Shown: positions 12,114 through 26,116, counted from the stretch's first letter. The stretch: DNA of 64,000 bases from Paramecium pentaurelia (GCA_905183005.1 CAJJDO010000054.1:434001-498000), one strand, 5' to 3'. A program made the numbers and translations. Notes: a model not told the origin generated them from the letters alone.

Positions 12114-12620
12114 AAAATATTTTTTAAATTTTAATTAAGATTTATATATCTGATTCAGATATAAGAATTTAATTTAATCATGTTTTATATTATTCAATTA
12201 TTGTTGTGTTTTTAATAAACCATGACAACAGACATCATATAATAAATTGTAATAAAAATAACTAAAAAATATACTTAATCAAATGCCACTCTATCACTTA
12301 CAATACTAAGTGTTAAATACTCATTTATTTTAATATTTTGATTATATTTATGCTATATTTACATCAATTTATTAAAAATTCAATTTTATAAGAATAAAAA
12401 TTGTTTAATCTCATCTTATCTAATATGAATTTATTGTAATATATTTTTATTATGATATTTTTATAATTTCAATTCTAATTTATTACTCGCACTACTCATA
12501 TTTCAAATAAATGAAAAGCCAAATAATTCGATAATTTACCATGAAGAATAAAAGAAAACAATATTATATAAGTCATTTACGCATTAATGAATATTTTTAA
12601 TTAAATCAAATATTTAATTA
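12114..12620. other. Intergenic, divergent promoter region
   Basis: About 500 bases between the Myb gene (-) and the giant surface-protein gene (+). Very A+T rich. No coding-like frame was seen. Confidence 0.5.
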
Positions 12621-15600
12621 ATGCCTTTTTCTATAATTTTAATCCTAGTGGGATTATTTGAGTAATCAAATTCATAATGGCAAACCTAAAATAGTTTCTT
12701 AAACTATGATTAGAAATTTACAGTAAACACTGGATCAATTGCATATTCATATGCCGGATCGTTTCTATTGCCATAAACCTAAACTACTGCAAATTTTATC
12801 ACTTGTATAACTCCTGCTACAAGCTACATTACTCTAACTAAAACTTATCCATCTGCTCAAAATTATTTTAATTACTCATTCATGGATGGGTATTGGATGT
12901 CTATGGATTTATATTTTTAAGGTACATGGTCGTCTCAAACTATTTAATTTATGATAGGAACTTTTACATATTCATATCCCTACAAATCACCTACTACTTA
13001 TACAATGACAACTGGATTTTGTGATACCCTTCCATTTGAAGTTAAAACTTTGAATTTTTCACTTGTATTACCAGGAACAATATCTGGCTAAATTAATTTT
13101 ACATCCTCCAATACAAATTAAGGATTGGTTTCTCTTAGAAATGTTTATGTCTCTAAACCACAATGTTATCCATCATGTAGTTAATGCACAGGTCCTAAAT
13201 ACAATGAATGTACAGCTTGTTATTATGGTATCCCAACAAACAACATATGTCCACCATGTCCATCTAATTAATATTATTGGAAGAACTCAGGATGCAAAGA
13301 TATTTGTGAAATCTACTCTCCATTATATTCAAAAGGATTTTGTTAAAGTTATCCAAGTAATTATTATAAATTAAATAATCTAGTTTCCAATATAGAATAG
13401 GGTTCTTTGACATTACCTATTACTAACACTGAAAATTTAAAATGGTCAATAATATATGATCAATTGCATGTAGATACATCTCCAACTATTATTACAGTTA
13501 ATTCATATACATATGGAGTATTTAAGTTTAATTCCGGCATCTATAGATATTTCAATAGGTTATCAACTTATTCTTATGCAACCTATTTAATTGGATTAAA
13601 AATTTCAATTGTTACTTATAATGATATTCCAATTAATTGTGGAATATAGTTTAAGGTTAATAATACTTATTATGGATCTATTTATAGAAATACCTCTGGA
13701 ATTCAAACTCATAAATTAAAAATCTCTTAAGTTATAAACTAGGGATCTTATTCAACATATTCTTCAAGTATAAGATATGAATTAATTGCATATGTTGACA
13801 TTCCTAAATATTCATTTCTATTTTCAGCAATAGGCAATTATACGTAAATATCAAATTATAAAGATTAGTGATGACACAGCAGGATGGGGAATGTCTTAAT
13901 TCTAAATTACTTCAGGATATTGTTCTTAATATTGCTCTTTGTGTGAAGTATCATTTAAATGTAAGACTTGTATAAGTGGATTCTATTTTTATCGAGACGG
14001 TAGTTGCATAAGTAGTTGCCAATCTCCAAATTAGAGATTAAGTGGTTCTTATTGTTATGATTACGATGATGAAACACCTTGTATCTTATTATTATATTAT
14101 TTAGACTCTTAATATTTGATTTAAGAATATATAAATGCTGCCACCGACCCTGGATAATATTCATAATATACTTTAATCTCTTAAACTGGAACAAACTTTT
14201 TAAAAGGATCAGATATCTATTATTCATATATTTAAGGAATTAGAGTCTTTGGAGGGCCTTTTGTATGGGCCTAAGCTAAATTCTAAAGAGTTCATAATAT
14301 AATATCTCCACATCATAGTGTCACTATTGCATTTTATATACTTTACGGTCCATCATTCCCTTCAGATGGGAGATTTATATATACAATTGAAAATACTAAT
14401 ACAACAGTTTCTAAATCAAATGCAAATTTTTATTCAAATTATCCTGATGGTTCAAAATACGATAAAGTTTATGAAAAAATCATTCATAATTCAAATACCT
14501 TAACACTGACTTGGGAATGCTTAGGTTCAAATAATGAACCTATTAAAGCCTATTGTGGATTCTTTAATTATTATATTGCTGTCCATAATTGTAAACCTTA
14601 TTGTTTGTAATGTACCGATTCAACTACATGTACTTCATGGAACAGCACATATGATGCTAATATTGTTAGATTTTCTTAATCAGAATGCTTAGTTAATTAA
14701 TATTATGATAAGGATTCTATTAGATGTTTAGATTGTCCATTATCTTGTTTAACATGTACATCTAAATTAGATTGCTAAACATGCTAACCAACTTTTATAT
14801 AAACTAAATTAGGATGTATTTGCAAAATGAATCAATATGAAGAATCAAATCAATGTTTTGATTGTCCTATTGAATGCAATTAATGCTTAAGTTCTACTTA
14901 TTGTATAGAATGTTTAAATAGTAATTTTAGACAATTATCAAATGGGTAATGTAATTGTATGGATGGATATTATCCTATTGTATCAAATCCCTAGTGTTAG
15001 CTATGTCATTAATTTTGTAAAACTTGTATTGGACCTACTTCTGATTAATGTTTAACCTGCAATGATATTGTTAGTATTGAAAAAGTAGGATCAACATGTA
15101 GATGTCCAACAGGGTCATATTATTAAGATGCAATAAAAACTTGTTCTTTTTGTCATTCATCATGCTTAAGTTGCTTTAGAACAACAATTGATGGTTGTTT
15201 AACATGTGATCTAAGTTTAAATAGAATATTAAAAGGGTTAAAATGTGTATGTGCACCTGGTTATTATGAATTAAGTAATATTTGTACAAGTATATATAAT
15301 AATGATAATTATAGATTGTCCAAATACTGAAGATGCATCTTTAAGTCAATGTTATAAATAATGTAATAATAATTAATAAATATGGCATACTATTACTTGT
15401 ACTTCTTGTGATTCTGGATTTAATTTAGTCTATGGAGAATGTCAACCCATTTGTGGAGATTCATAAATAAAAGGATATGAATAATGTGAAGATAATAATA
15501 CAATTCTTGATGATAAATGCTATAATTGTTAATTTTAATGTCCAGCTCATTGTTTAACTTGTGATTAATCAACTACTTTACCTTGTCCTGATATTTGTGG

Positions 15601-18600
15601 AGATGGAATTATTACAGGAAATGAAGAATGCGAAGATGGAAATAATATTTAATATGATGGATGTTTTAATTGTAAATATTAATGTTAAACTTCATGTACA
15701 AANNNNNNNNNNNNNNNNNNNNNNNNNNNNNNNNNNNNNNNNNNNNNNNNNNNNNNNNNNNNNNNNNNNNNNNNNNNNNNNNNNNNNNNNNNNNNNNNNN
15801 NNNNNNNNNNNNNNNNNNNNNNNNNNNNNNNNNNNNNNNNNNNNNNNNNNNNNNNNNNNNNNNNNNNNNNNNNNNNNNNNNNNNNNNNNNNNNNNNNNNN
15901 NNNNNNNNNNNNNNNNNNNNNNNNNNNNNNNNNNNNNNNNNNNNNNNNNNNNNNNNNNNNNNNNNNNNNNNNNNNNNNNNNNNNNNNNNNNNNNNNNNNN
16001 NNNNNNNNNNNNNNNNNNNNNNNNNNNNNNNNNNNNNNNNNNNNNNNNNNNNNNNNNNNNNNNNNNNNNNNNNNNNNNNNNNNNNNNNNNNNNNNNNNNN
16101 NNNNNNNNNNNNNNNNNNNNNNNNNNNNNNNNNNNNNNNNNNNNNNNNNNNNNNNNNNNNNNNNNNNNNNNNNNNNNNNNNNNNNNNNNNNNNNNNNNNN
16201 NNNNNNNNNNNNNNNNNNNNNNNNNNNNNNNNNNNNNNNNNNNNNNNNNNNNNNNNNNNNNNNNNNNNNNNNNNNNNNNNNNNNNNNNNNNNNNNNNNNT
16301 TTTGTCATTCATCATGCTTAAGTTGCTTTAGAACAACAATTGATGGTTGTTTAACATGTGATCTAAGTTTAAATAGAATATTAAAAGGGTTAAAATGTGT
16401 ATGTGCACCTGGTTATTATGAATTAAGTAATATTTGTACAAGTATATATAATAATGATAATTATAGATTGTCCAAATACTGAAGATGCATCTTTAAGTCA
16501 ATGTTATAAATAATGTAATAATAATTAATAAATATGGCATACTATTACTTGTACTTCTTGTGATTCTGGATTTAATTTAGTCTATGGAGAATGTCAACCC
16601 ATTTGTGGAGATTCATAAATAAAAGGATATGAATAATGTGAAGATAATAATACAATTCTTGATGATAAATGCTATAATTGTTAATTTTAATGTCCAGCTC
16701 ATTGTTTAACTTGTGATTAATCAACTATTTTACCTTGTCCTGATATTTGTGGAGATGGAATTATTACAGGAATTGAAGAATGCGAAGATGGAAATAATAT
16801 TTAATATGATGGATGTTTTAATTGTAAGTATTAATGTTAAACTTCATGTACAAATTGTATATAAGGCAAATGTTTTGAATGTGCTACTGCTGGTTGGTAT
16901 ATTGATCCAACAGTTACTCCTTGGTAATGTAAGGAAAGATGTGGAGATTAAGTAATAAGTGTAAGTGAATAATGTGATGATGGAAATCTAAGTGATGCAG
17001 ATGGTTGCATGGATTGTAAGTTTTTCTGCAGAATTGGTTGTTCTTCTTGTGATTATACTACAAACAAGTGTTTAAGTTGTGAATTTCCTGGTTTTGTTCC
17101 TTATTCTTACTATTGTAAGAATACATGCGGAGATGGTTTAGTTGTGACAGATCCTAATGGGTACTATTCAGAACAATGCGATGATGGAAATATTATTAAT
17201 GATGACGGCTGCAATAATTCTTGTTACTTTTAATGTTAGTCATCAACTATTTGTACTAGTTGTGTAAGTAATAGATGTGAAATATGTGCTACTGGATATA
17301 ATCTTTCTAGTTAAAAAGTATGTTTACCTATTTGTGGAGATTCAATGATAGTAGTTGGAGAATAATGCGAAAATTCATTTATATTACCATATAAAGGTTG
17401 TATAAATTGCTAAGCAAGATGTCAAAGTTCTTGCCTCACTTGTGATACAACTGGACTTGGTTGTCTATCATGTAAAAATGGTTACAATAGAATTGATAAT
17501 TTATGTTATTCAATTTGTGGTGATACCATAATAACAGAAGATGAATAATGTGATGATGGTAATTTATTAATTGGAGATGGATGTCATTTCTGTTAATTTA
17601 CTTGTTAGGATTAATGTCTTAATTGTATAAAAGGAATCTGTTATGATTGTTAAGAAGGTTATGAATTAATATAATCTAAATGTTATCCTGTATGTGGAGA
17701 TGGAGTTTAGAAATATAATGAATAATGTGAAATGATTAGTTCATTATAGACTAATTAGAATTGTAAATCTTGTTAATTTACTTGTGATTTGAATTGCTAT
17801 TTGTGTTAATTTGGTATATGTTAGTAATGCAAAGATGGATATGAATTATCTTCTAATTAATATTACTGTATTAAATCTATATAAAATAACTCTATTTTAA
17901 TTGAAAACTGTCAAATCTAAATTGGAAATAGTTGCTTATAATGTGAAGATTATTCATACTATGAAAAAGTTGAATAGAAGTGCAATTTAAAAGAAGCACC
18001 TATGAGTTTTTGTCAATATTAACTTAAATTATCTCCAGATTTATATTGTAGTTATTGTTTTGATTACTGTACATCTTGTAATGAAAACAATTGTATTAGT
18101 TGTTAAAGTGGCTATTATTTAGATGACAATTTTACATGTATTTCATCTTGTGGAGATGGAATACTTACACATGATGAACAATGCGAGATGTATGATCAAA
18201 ATTGTTTAAGTTGCATGTTTGATGCTCCAAAATTATGTGAATAATACTTTGAAGATCATTGTTATCAATGTGAACATGGATATTATATAAATTAATATAC
18301 TAATATCTGTGAATCTAAATGTGGGGATGGTATAATAGCTGGTGATGAAGACTGTGAAGATAATAATTATATAGAATTTGATGGTTGCTATTCTTGTAAA
18401 TATTCTTGTAGCTAATAATGTTTAAATTGCTTCAATGGAATATGTTAATAATGTAACCAAAACTATTTTCTTAAAGATGGTTTTTGTTTGGTTTTAGAGA
18501 ATGGTATTGATTACTTTCCTGAATGTGAATAATACATAAATCAAGAATGCTTAGTTTGTTAGAAAGATTATAAATTAAATGAATATGGCGATTGTATTTT

Positions 18601-21600
18601 TGGATGTTAAACAAATTGTATTCAATGTTATAATGGCTAGTGCACTTAATGTGTATAACAATATGAACTTTATGAGGGTGCATGCATTTTCATCTAGTAA
18701 TGTTAAATAGGTTTTTATTTTAATTTAGAATTATAAATTTGTGAATCTTCATGTGGTGATGGATATATAAATGAATGGGAAGAATGTGATGATTAAAATA
18801 TGAAATAATTTGATGGTTGTTATTAATGCAAATATGAATGTGATGATAATTGTATATAATGTATATATGGTGAATGCTTACAATGTTCTTAAGAATTTAA
18901 TTTAGTTGAAAATAAATGCTTATCAAAATGTTAAGAATATTGTCTTAATTGTGTTTAAGGAGTATGTTAATTATGCACCAGTGGATATTACCTTAATGAA
19001 TATTTTAATTGTAAGAAAATTGATTGTGAATATGATTTCAGTTGTACTTCTGAATGTGGAAATGGCATAATTGAAGATTTGGAATAGTGTGATGATTAGA
19101 ATCTAATTAATGATGATAATTGTAATAATTATTGTGAATAAACTTGTGATATTAATTGTAATCGTTGTATTGATGGTGTATGTTATGAATGTAATGAGGG
19201 ATGGAGATTAGATTAATTCTTTTGTACTCCAATTTGTGGAGATTTAATTGTTGTTGGAAATGAAGAATGCGATGACGGAAATTAAATTACTTTTGATGGT
19301 TGTTATTAATGTAAATTTTAATGTACTCAATATTGTGAAGTTTGTTTGAATGGAATATGTCAATTATGTTAAATTAATTATGAATTGGATTAATAAAATA
19401 ATTCATGTAAATCAATTCAACCATTACTTACAGTTTATGAATAACCTAATTGTAAATTGTTAAATAACAATTAATGTATCCTTTGTTAAGTTGGATATCT
19501 AGATTTAATAACAAATACTTGTATAATTGATTATAATATGAACAAATGCTCTAAAAATTGTAAGTAATGTTTACTTTAGGAATGTTTACAATGTGAATTA
19601 GGATATTATGGAAATAAATGTATGCCAAAATGTGGAGATGGTATAATAGTATAGGAAGAAGAATGCGATGATGGCAATTAATATGATGTAGATACTTGTT
19701 TAAATTGTAAATATTAATGTCCTCAATATTGTAAATAATGTGCTTATGGAGTTTGTACTCATTGCTTTGTAGGATTTTATTTGGATATTGTGAGTAATTA
19801 ATGTAATTCAGTTTGTGGTGATAAAATATTGGCAAGTGATGAAGTTTGTGATGATGGCAATGAATTAAGATATGATGGTTGTTTTTAATGTAAATATTAA
19901 TGTTAAATGGAATGTTTAAATTGTTAATTTGGTAAATGTATATAATGTGAATCTCCTTTAATAGTAGTACAATCAAAAGGTATTTGTGAATAATTAAAAA
20001 TATGTGAAGGTTTAATAGGATTGTATTATGATAATTATAGCAATGATTGTTTGCCATAATGTGGAGATGGTATAGTTGTAGGTAATGAATAATGCGAAGA
20101 TCAGAATAATATTCCAAATGATGGATGCTATGAATGTAAATATTAATGTCATAAAATGTGCACAAATTGTTAAAAAGGATAATGTTATGAATGTTAAAAA
20201 GGATATTATTTAATTGGATAAAAATGTGAAACCAAATGTGGAGATGGTATTAAAATTGGTGATGAATTATGTGATGATTAAAATGATGTTGTAAGAGATG
20301 GTTGTACTTTTTGTAAAATTGATCCATTTTATAAATGTGAAGAGGATTAAAATTAATTATCTTATTGTTATAGATGCTAAGATAATTGTGAGGATTGCAT
20401 ATTAAACATAAATATAGTAGAATGCTAAAGATGTAAAAGTGGATATTTCCTTAAAGATAATACATGTAATTCATGTTCAGAAAAATGTGAGGAGTGTGTT
20501 AATACTCCAAATAATTGCATAATATGTTCAACAGATGGTTGTAAGAAATGTGATAATATATCTGGGTTTTATTTAGATAAATAAAAAAAATCATGTGTTA
20601 CAAAATGTGGAGATAATATCATAGCTGGAAATGAATAATGTGATGATGGAAATAAGATTGATAAAGATGGATGTAATTCTAAATGTGAAATTGAAAAAGA
20701 ATTTATTTGTAAAGGGAGTATCTGCTATGTTCCACCTAAAAAATAAGTTGATTTGACATATTCTAACTCAACTACTTTAAGTGATTTTGATTTAATATTT
20801 GAAGATCTCAAAATAGATGGTGTTTGTGAAAAATTGAAGATTTGGATAGAATAATTCTAACCTAATGAATTTAAATATGAAGTATCAATTAAAGAAAATG
20901 AAAATAAAATAGAATAAGCTAGATGTGAAATCAAATTTAATTTCTTTAAAACAATAATGGAATCCAATCTTATTCATGTTATAGTACCATTGAAGGATAA
21001 TGTCACTAGAATTCTTGAAGAAGAAACAAGAGAAATTATTATTGCACCAAGAAGATTAATTTATTATAATGAAGATTAAAAAGCTCAAGCTTAAAGTGTT
21101 GTAGCAGCATCTTCAAACTTAACTTTTCTACTTTAATTAATTGGTCCTTTAACTATTTTTCTTGGAGGATTTAATTTCTTTTGGACTATCTTAGATATAT
21201 TGACTTGGATTAATAATTTTTATTTTCTAAATGTAGATTATCCTTTGAATGTTAAATTATTTTTTAATTAACTTGAATGGGGAGATATAATTAATATTCC
21301 TGATATTATTACTTTAAATTCACCAGATGATCCTTATTATTTTGAAGCACCTCCTAAATTTACTGAAAAAGATGTTAATCCACTATTTTTAAATAATATA
21401 TAACTATTTTGTGGATTAATTTTAATATCAATAATAGGTTATATTTTTTCAATTTGCATAGTATCGATTATTTAAACTAAATATTAATCGATAAATGTAA
21501 AAACACATAAAATTGAAATATTTTCAGTAAGTGAGATGAATAAGAGTATTGAAATGATGTCACCATAAAAATAACAGGTAAAATAATTTCATTAAAAAAG

Positions 21601-22348
21601 TAAATAAATGCCCTATATAATAAATACTATATATAAAGAAATATTATGGTTTAAAGAGAATTATAGAGCTAAATTACTTTAAATAATAGGATTAGTATTT
21701 TTGGATATTTGTTTGGCTTGTGTTCTTTAATTTTAATATAGTAACAATGAAGAGTATATAATTATAAAATTGAATATTTTATTAGCTCTTGTTGGAGTTA
21801 TTTTTATATTGGTAGTGTTTAAATTATATTCATTTGTTTGTTCATAACATGAAATTTTGTATGAGACCTAAAAATTTAAGAATTATTATTCATCATTATA
21901 TGAAGGCATCAACACTAAACAACTATTAGCTAGAAATTATTGTTATGTTAATTTAATGAGAAAGGCCTTTTTTATATTTTTTACTGTGTACTTTTATGAT
22001 GTACCATTGTTATAAACATCATTATGTTGTTTAATTTGCTTTTTAAATTTAGCTTTGATTTTATATTAGAATCCATTTGAAAGTAGAAGTGTGCTTATAT
22101 AAACATCAATACCAGATTTTTGTATTTTTATTATAATTTTTATTACTGTTTTATTGGCTATTCATGATGTAAGTGATATATTTTCATTTGATTAAAAGTA
22201 TTTTATAGGATGGGTAATATTATTTTTTATAGGATTCTCAATATTTATTTAATTAATCTTTTTGTTTTAATAGTTTTACGAATAAATGAAGGAAAGATTG
22301 ATATAATTGAAAGATTATATTTGTAAATAACCAAGTAAGAAGAATTGA
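12621..22348 (+). CDS. Giant cysteine-rich surface protein with CGDG…CDDGN repeats and C-terminal membrane spans
   Basis: The gene begins with a signal-like segment (MPFSIILILVGLFEQSNS) and ends at TGA 22346-22348. Introns at 13844-13868, 15290-15314 and 16442-16466 keep the frame open. The first ~670 residues are a Thr/Tyr/Ser-rich ectodomain with scattered Cys clusters. Then come about 19 repeats of the form CGDGII.G.E.CDDGN….DGC..CK..C, each followed by furin-like C-x2-C units. These resemble the 'Myxococcus cysteine-rich repeat' (DUF4215) and EGF/furin-like modules of ciliate surface proteins. After the last repeat a conserved-looking domain leads to about eight to nine hydrophobic spans (from about 21,100) and a short cytosolic tail. 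Likely a plasma or cortical membrane protein; the ligand is unknown. A 597-base N gap lies inside, so the repeat count is a minimum or may be inflated. Confidence 0.85.
15148..16854 (+). repeat. Near-identical direct repeat, period 1152 bases, flanking the N gap
   Basis: Bases 15148-15702 and 16300-16854 line up with an offset of exactly 1152 bases (384 codons). By eye they differ at three sites: C/T at 15576/16728, A/T at 15621/16773, and A/G near 15676/16828. The 25-nt intron is present in both copies. The unit lies inside the Cys-rich repeat domain and keeps the frame. It is either a very recent internal tandem duplication or two overlapping, possibly allelic, contig ends placed side by side across a gap. 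Confidence 0.85.
15703..16299. other. Assembly gap (597 N)
   Basis: Unbroken run of N. The length is a multiple of three, but that carries no weight if it is an estimated gap size. Frames crossing it are not supported by sequence. Confidence 0.99.
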
Positions 22349-22469
22349 TTATTAATTTATATTAAAACTTATTAATATATATATATATATCAATATTTTA
22401 ATATATCTAAATACAAAAAAAAAAGAGAGAGAAATATAATAATTTAAATTGATTCTTTATATAATACTC

Positions 22470-23621
22470 TCATTATTTGAGTGTTTCTGGAGCATTACCA
22501 ACTTTAACAACACATCTATATTTGGGTCTTCCATTTAATAATTTATCATAGGCACCTTTGAAATTTTCAAACTCGAATTACTCACAAGTAGGATAGATTT
22601 TATGTTTATTGGCAAACTCAATCATTTCATAGTTTTCCTAAAAATCTTAATATTTAAATATACTTGTCTTGATCCAACAAGAGATCCAACAAAAGAAATT
22701 TATCTTACAACCATAGCAAAAAATGGTAATTGGAGTTCAACTTTTGTAAGTGCAGGGATACCAACCATAACAAAATCACCTCCATTTTTAAGTAAATTTG
22801 TATAAGCAATGAATTCATCAACTGTATTAGCACTAGCACAACTTAAAATCATATCAAATTTTCCTTATGATTTAACCATCTATTCTTGATTCTTAGTACA
22901 AATGAAATCAGTAGCACCATATGATCTTGCTTCTTCTTCTTTATCTGCTGATGTAGAAATAGCTGTTGTTCTCATTCCTAAAGCTGCAGAAAATTTAATT
23001 GCTAAATGTCCAAGACCACCTATTCCTAGAATACCAACATTTTTATTGGCTCCAAAATGTCTTTTAAGTGGAGCATATACTGTAATACCTGCACACAAAA
23101 GAGGAGGTGCAAGATGTTATGGAATTGTATTTGGAATTGGGAATGTCCATTTTGCTGGTAATTAGACATGGGTAGCAAATCCACCGAATTTTGGTAATGG
23201 AATTAAATGTTCATTACCAACTTATCCACACAATTAATCATTTCCTAAAATACATTATTTGCATTTTCCACAACTATCTCTTATAAATCCTGCTCCAACC
23301 AAGTCACCAATTTAAAATTGTGTTACTTAGTCTCCTTTTTATACTATATGACCTAAGATTTCATGTCCAGGAACACTTGGATAACTAATTGGGAACCAAT
23401 CTTAATTAACAAGATGACCTTAAAAATAAATTATACAATTTACAATCTGTATAGCATAAACCAAAATATGTCTATTGGATTCTAACTTCATCTGGTCTAA
23501 GGGGAGGGAATTAAAATGGATAGAGGACTGCCTCTGTATTTGGACCCTCAAAAGACCATGCAAATGCTTCAGCTTAATCTTTGCTTACTAATTTATAAAG
23601 ACTGTGTTCCTTTGTTGCCAT
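22470..23621 (-). CDS. Zinc-dependent alcohol dehydrogenase, cinnamyl-alcohol dehydrogenase (CAD) type
   Basis: A 366-residue MDR-family oxidoreductase, ATG 23621-23619, TGA 22472-22470. It has two introns: 23419-23443 (ends AAG) and 22638-22663 (ends TAG). Splicing the first recreates the catalytic-zinc segment GLCYTDCHLVNQDWF. Next come VPGHEI with the zinc and proton-relay residues, the structural-zinc motif DSCGKCKQCILGNDQLC, and the Rossmann motif GILGIGGLGHLAIKF. This matches CAD/YADH-like NADP(H)-preferring enzymes that reduce a broad range of aldehydes. The cofactor choice is inferred from the family; the residues after the Rossmann motif (STSADKEEEA) fit the usual CAD pattern. It lies 121 bases from the convergent surface-protein gene. 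Confidence 0.92.
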
Positions 23622-24030
23622 AAATTATATTTATTTATCTTTCCTTATCAAATACACTTGTCTTCATAAATATTCAATCCACTCATGAATCACCTACTCT
23701 TATCAAATCAGAATTTAGAAATTTCTATATAATATTTTATAAAACAAAATAGATGACAGCTAAATCAATTCATTATACAAAATCCATTAGATTCATAAAT
23801 ACTCTTACATATTTCAATATCTAAGTATTTATATTGTGAAATTTTTTAAACATAATCAAAAATCAATATAAGTATTTAAATCAATTGCTAAATTCTTAAT
23901 ACCATTAGATTTAATTGTGTTTGATGATTTGTTAAAGAATTTAGAAGTAGTTTTCATAATTCTGCCCAATTATGATGAAGTATCACAATAAAATTAAATA
24001 TGTTTATAATAATGTTATTTATAATATTAA
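23622..24030 (+). other. Inter-start region with a coding-like open frame but no ATG
   Basis: Between the dehydrogenase start (-) and the RING-protein ATG, a plus-strand frame in phase with the RING gene is open from about 23,697 to 24,030. It reads plausibly as protein, including LIPLDLIVFDDLLKNLEVVF and ILPNYDEVSQQNQICLQQC, but contains no ATG. The RING gene may therefore have a missed upstream exon or start. Otherwise this is promoter DNA. Confidence 0.35.
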
Positions 24031-26116
24031 ATGAAGCTTGCAATATATGAAGTAGGGCTATTTCCATAAAATATGAAAACATAATTCTAAGAACTGCAAG
24101 CATTTTCTTAATGGCAATATCTGGGAAAAAATTTAATTTCTACAGTTTTTATTGCATTGTTAGATTTTTTTATTGCAACTAATAAATCTTAAGCAATGGA
24201 ACAATTAGCCAAACCTAAAAGTAGTTATTAAAATGGATAAAATCTTATGATATCATAATTGATATATAATTTACGAATGGGGAAAATAAATACAAAAGAA
24301 TTTTTCACATAGCTAAAAAATTTTGATAGCTCAAATGATAAAGGGGGATAATTATTGGAAGAGTTTTGCTAATTGTAGGGATTAAAAAGATCATCAAATA
24401 ATCCAAAATTAATGATAGAAAGTATTGCAAACTTTTTTTCAATTACAATAATTTTTATTAGACAGTTTTCAATAGGAAATACTAGTAAGTCTAGAGTATT
24501 CATTTTATAATAAATAGATGGTTATTATTTAATTAAATAAAGCAGTACTGTGATTTAGTATATAAATCAACGCTAATAAATATGCAAACTTTGTTAAATG
24601 AGATGTGATGATTATTTTATCACTCCAGTTTGTTTTCACATAAGTTGTTATAAATGTTTAAATGAAAAAATAAGAAAAGCAAATTAATAATTAGTGTTGT
24701 CATGTAATAATTATTGTATGCAAAAAATATTAGTAAAAGATATTCAATATTATTAAATAAAAGAACTAAATATATAAGAAAAGAAGTTTTAATAAGAATA
24801 ATCAATTAATTTATCAAAATCATAATAGTTCACTAATGATAATTAAAAATCCAACTCTTTTCAAAATGTAGTTGAAAATAACAATTAAAAGATTAATTAA
24901 ATTTATTATAACAATCTTATTGATTCAAAATAATAATAAAGATGTAATTCTTGTTAATAATCTAATATTAATTAAATATTTATTAATAGTTTATGTAACC
25001 ATAAATTTTGTATAGACTGTTTTAAAAAAAGAATCATAACCTAAAATTAGAGATGTCCAATAAAAGATTGTTATAAAGCAATTGATGCTTCACTATTTTA
25101 ATAAAGAATTTAACTAGAAAATGAAATATAAAAAAATTAAAAGTCTTTTCAAACAATAAATTTATAGTCTTTTAAATGTAGTAAATGTATGAGTGAATAT
25201 AACATAAGCAGTTTATATAAAGACAAAGGATGCATGCATTTTATTTGTTTTACATGTATTGAATTATAGGTTCAAAAATCCATTTAGAATAAACTAAATT
25301 ATTAAATAGTAAAATGTCCTTTATGTAATAATATATATGGTAGAGATTTTGAAAAATATTATGATTAATAACAATTACTTTTAGTAGAATAGAGAATTAA
25401 ATATGATGAATAATTTAAAAAAGAAGATTAGGAAAGAGAACTTAAAGAAAAAGAATAGTAACAAACATTTCAATAACAAAAATAAGAGTAATAATAATTA
25501 TTAGAATCATCTTCATATAAAAAAGTAGAAAAGTACTCTTATGAAATTAATGATACTTAAAAATAATAATCATAAATATTAACATAGTATGATTAATAAA
25601 ATAATTCTTAATCAAATAAAAATCTTTTAGATTCAACAACACAATCAAACAAATTTGAAGAAGGGCTTAAACAAAATGAATAAGGTGAATGTACTATGTG
25701 TTATACATAATTTTCAGAATTTAATTTAAGATAAGAAATAGATTGTTAATATCATTAAATAGGAGTATGTTGTATGATCAACTTTAAAAGATGTCCATAA
25801 TGTGAATCTAAAAATGTAAATTCTAAAATTATCAGAGCAAAACGTATTATTTAAATCATAATTAGCAAAATTAATTTTATAAACATTCATCTAAAATGTT
25901 GAATTTATTAGTTAATCTAGTATCTATAATTCCTCAACTAAGTAATATAATTATGGAAATGCTGATGATTATTCTAGATTGAATTCTAGAGGTAATGTAA
26001 TTTAAAATCAAAATAAACCCTAATAACGAAATAGTACTATGGATACTAACATTTTCAGAAGTCAAGCTTAATAAAATAATGTAGTTAGTGTTTATGGGGC
26101 AGGATACAAACGATGA
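24031..26116 (+). CDS. Multi-RING zinc-finger protein, putative E3 ubiquitin ligase
   Basis: A 687-residue protein from ATG 24031 to TGA 26114-26116 with one 22-nt intron at 25844-25865; skipping it gives an early TGA. It holds several separated Cys/His clusters: CKLCQMRCDDYF…CFHISCYKC (about 190-215), CNSCQQ…CNHKFCIDCFKKR…CPIKDC (about 305-350), CSKCMSEY…CMHFICFTCIE…CPLCNN (about 385-435), and a fourth CTMCYTQF…CCMINFKRCPQC near 560-600. The pattern is tandem RING, a layout seen in some RBR-like ligases, but no clear IBR is visible. Between clusters lie Gln-rich linkers. The N-terminal 180 residues are unrecognised. The ATG may not be the true start, because the same frame stays open upstream. 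Confidence 0.7.

Noticed and set aside
15561..16482. ORFs running through the N gap on both strands.
   Set aside because: They are artefacts of translating N as X and carry no sequence support.
19551..20165. 204-codon minus-strand ORF within the surface gene.
   Set aside because: Complement of Cys-rich repeats, giving a His/Ile/Asn-rich nonsense protein. The plus frame has regular cysteine spacing.
22902..23165. 87-codon plus-strand ORF opposite the alcohol dehydrogenase.
   Set aside because: It mirrors the Rossmann segment of the minus-strand enzyme, whose motifs are unambiguous.
24620..24805. 61-codon minus-strand ORF inside the multi-RING gene.
   Set aside because: Leu/Ile/Phe-rich shadow of the plus-strand coding frame, with no independent support.
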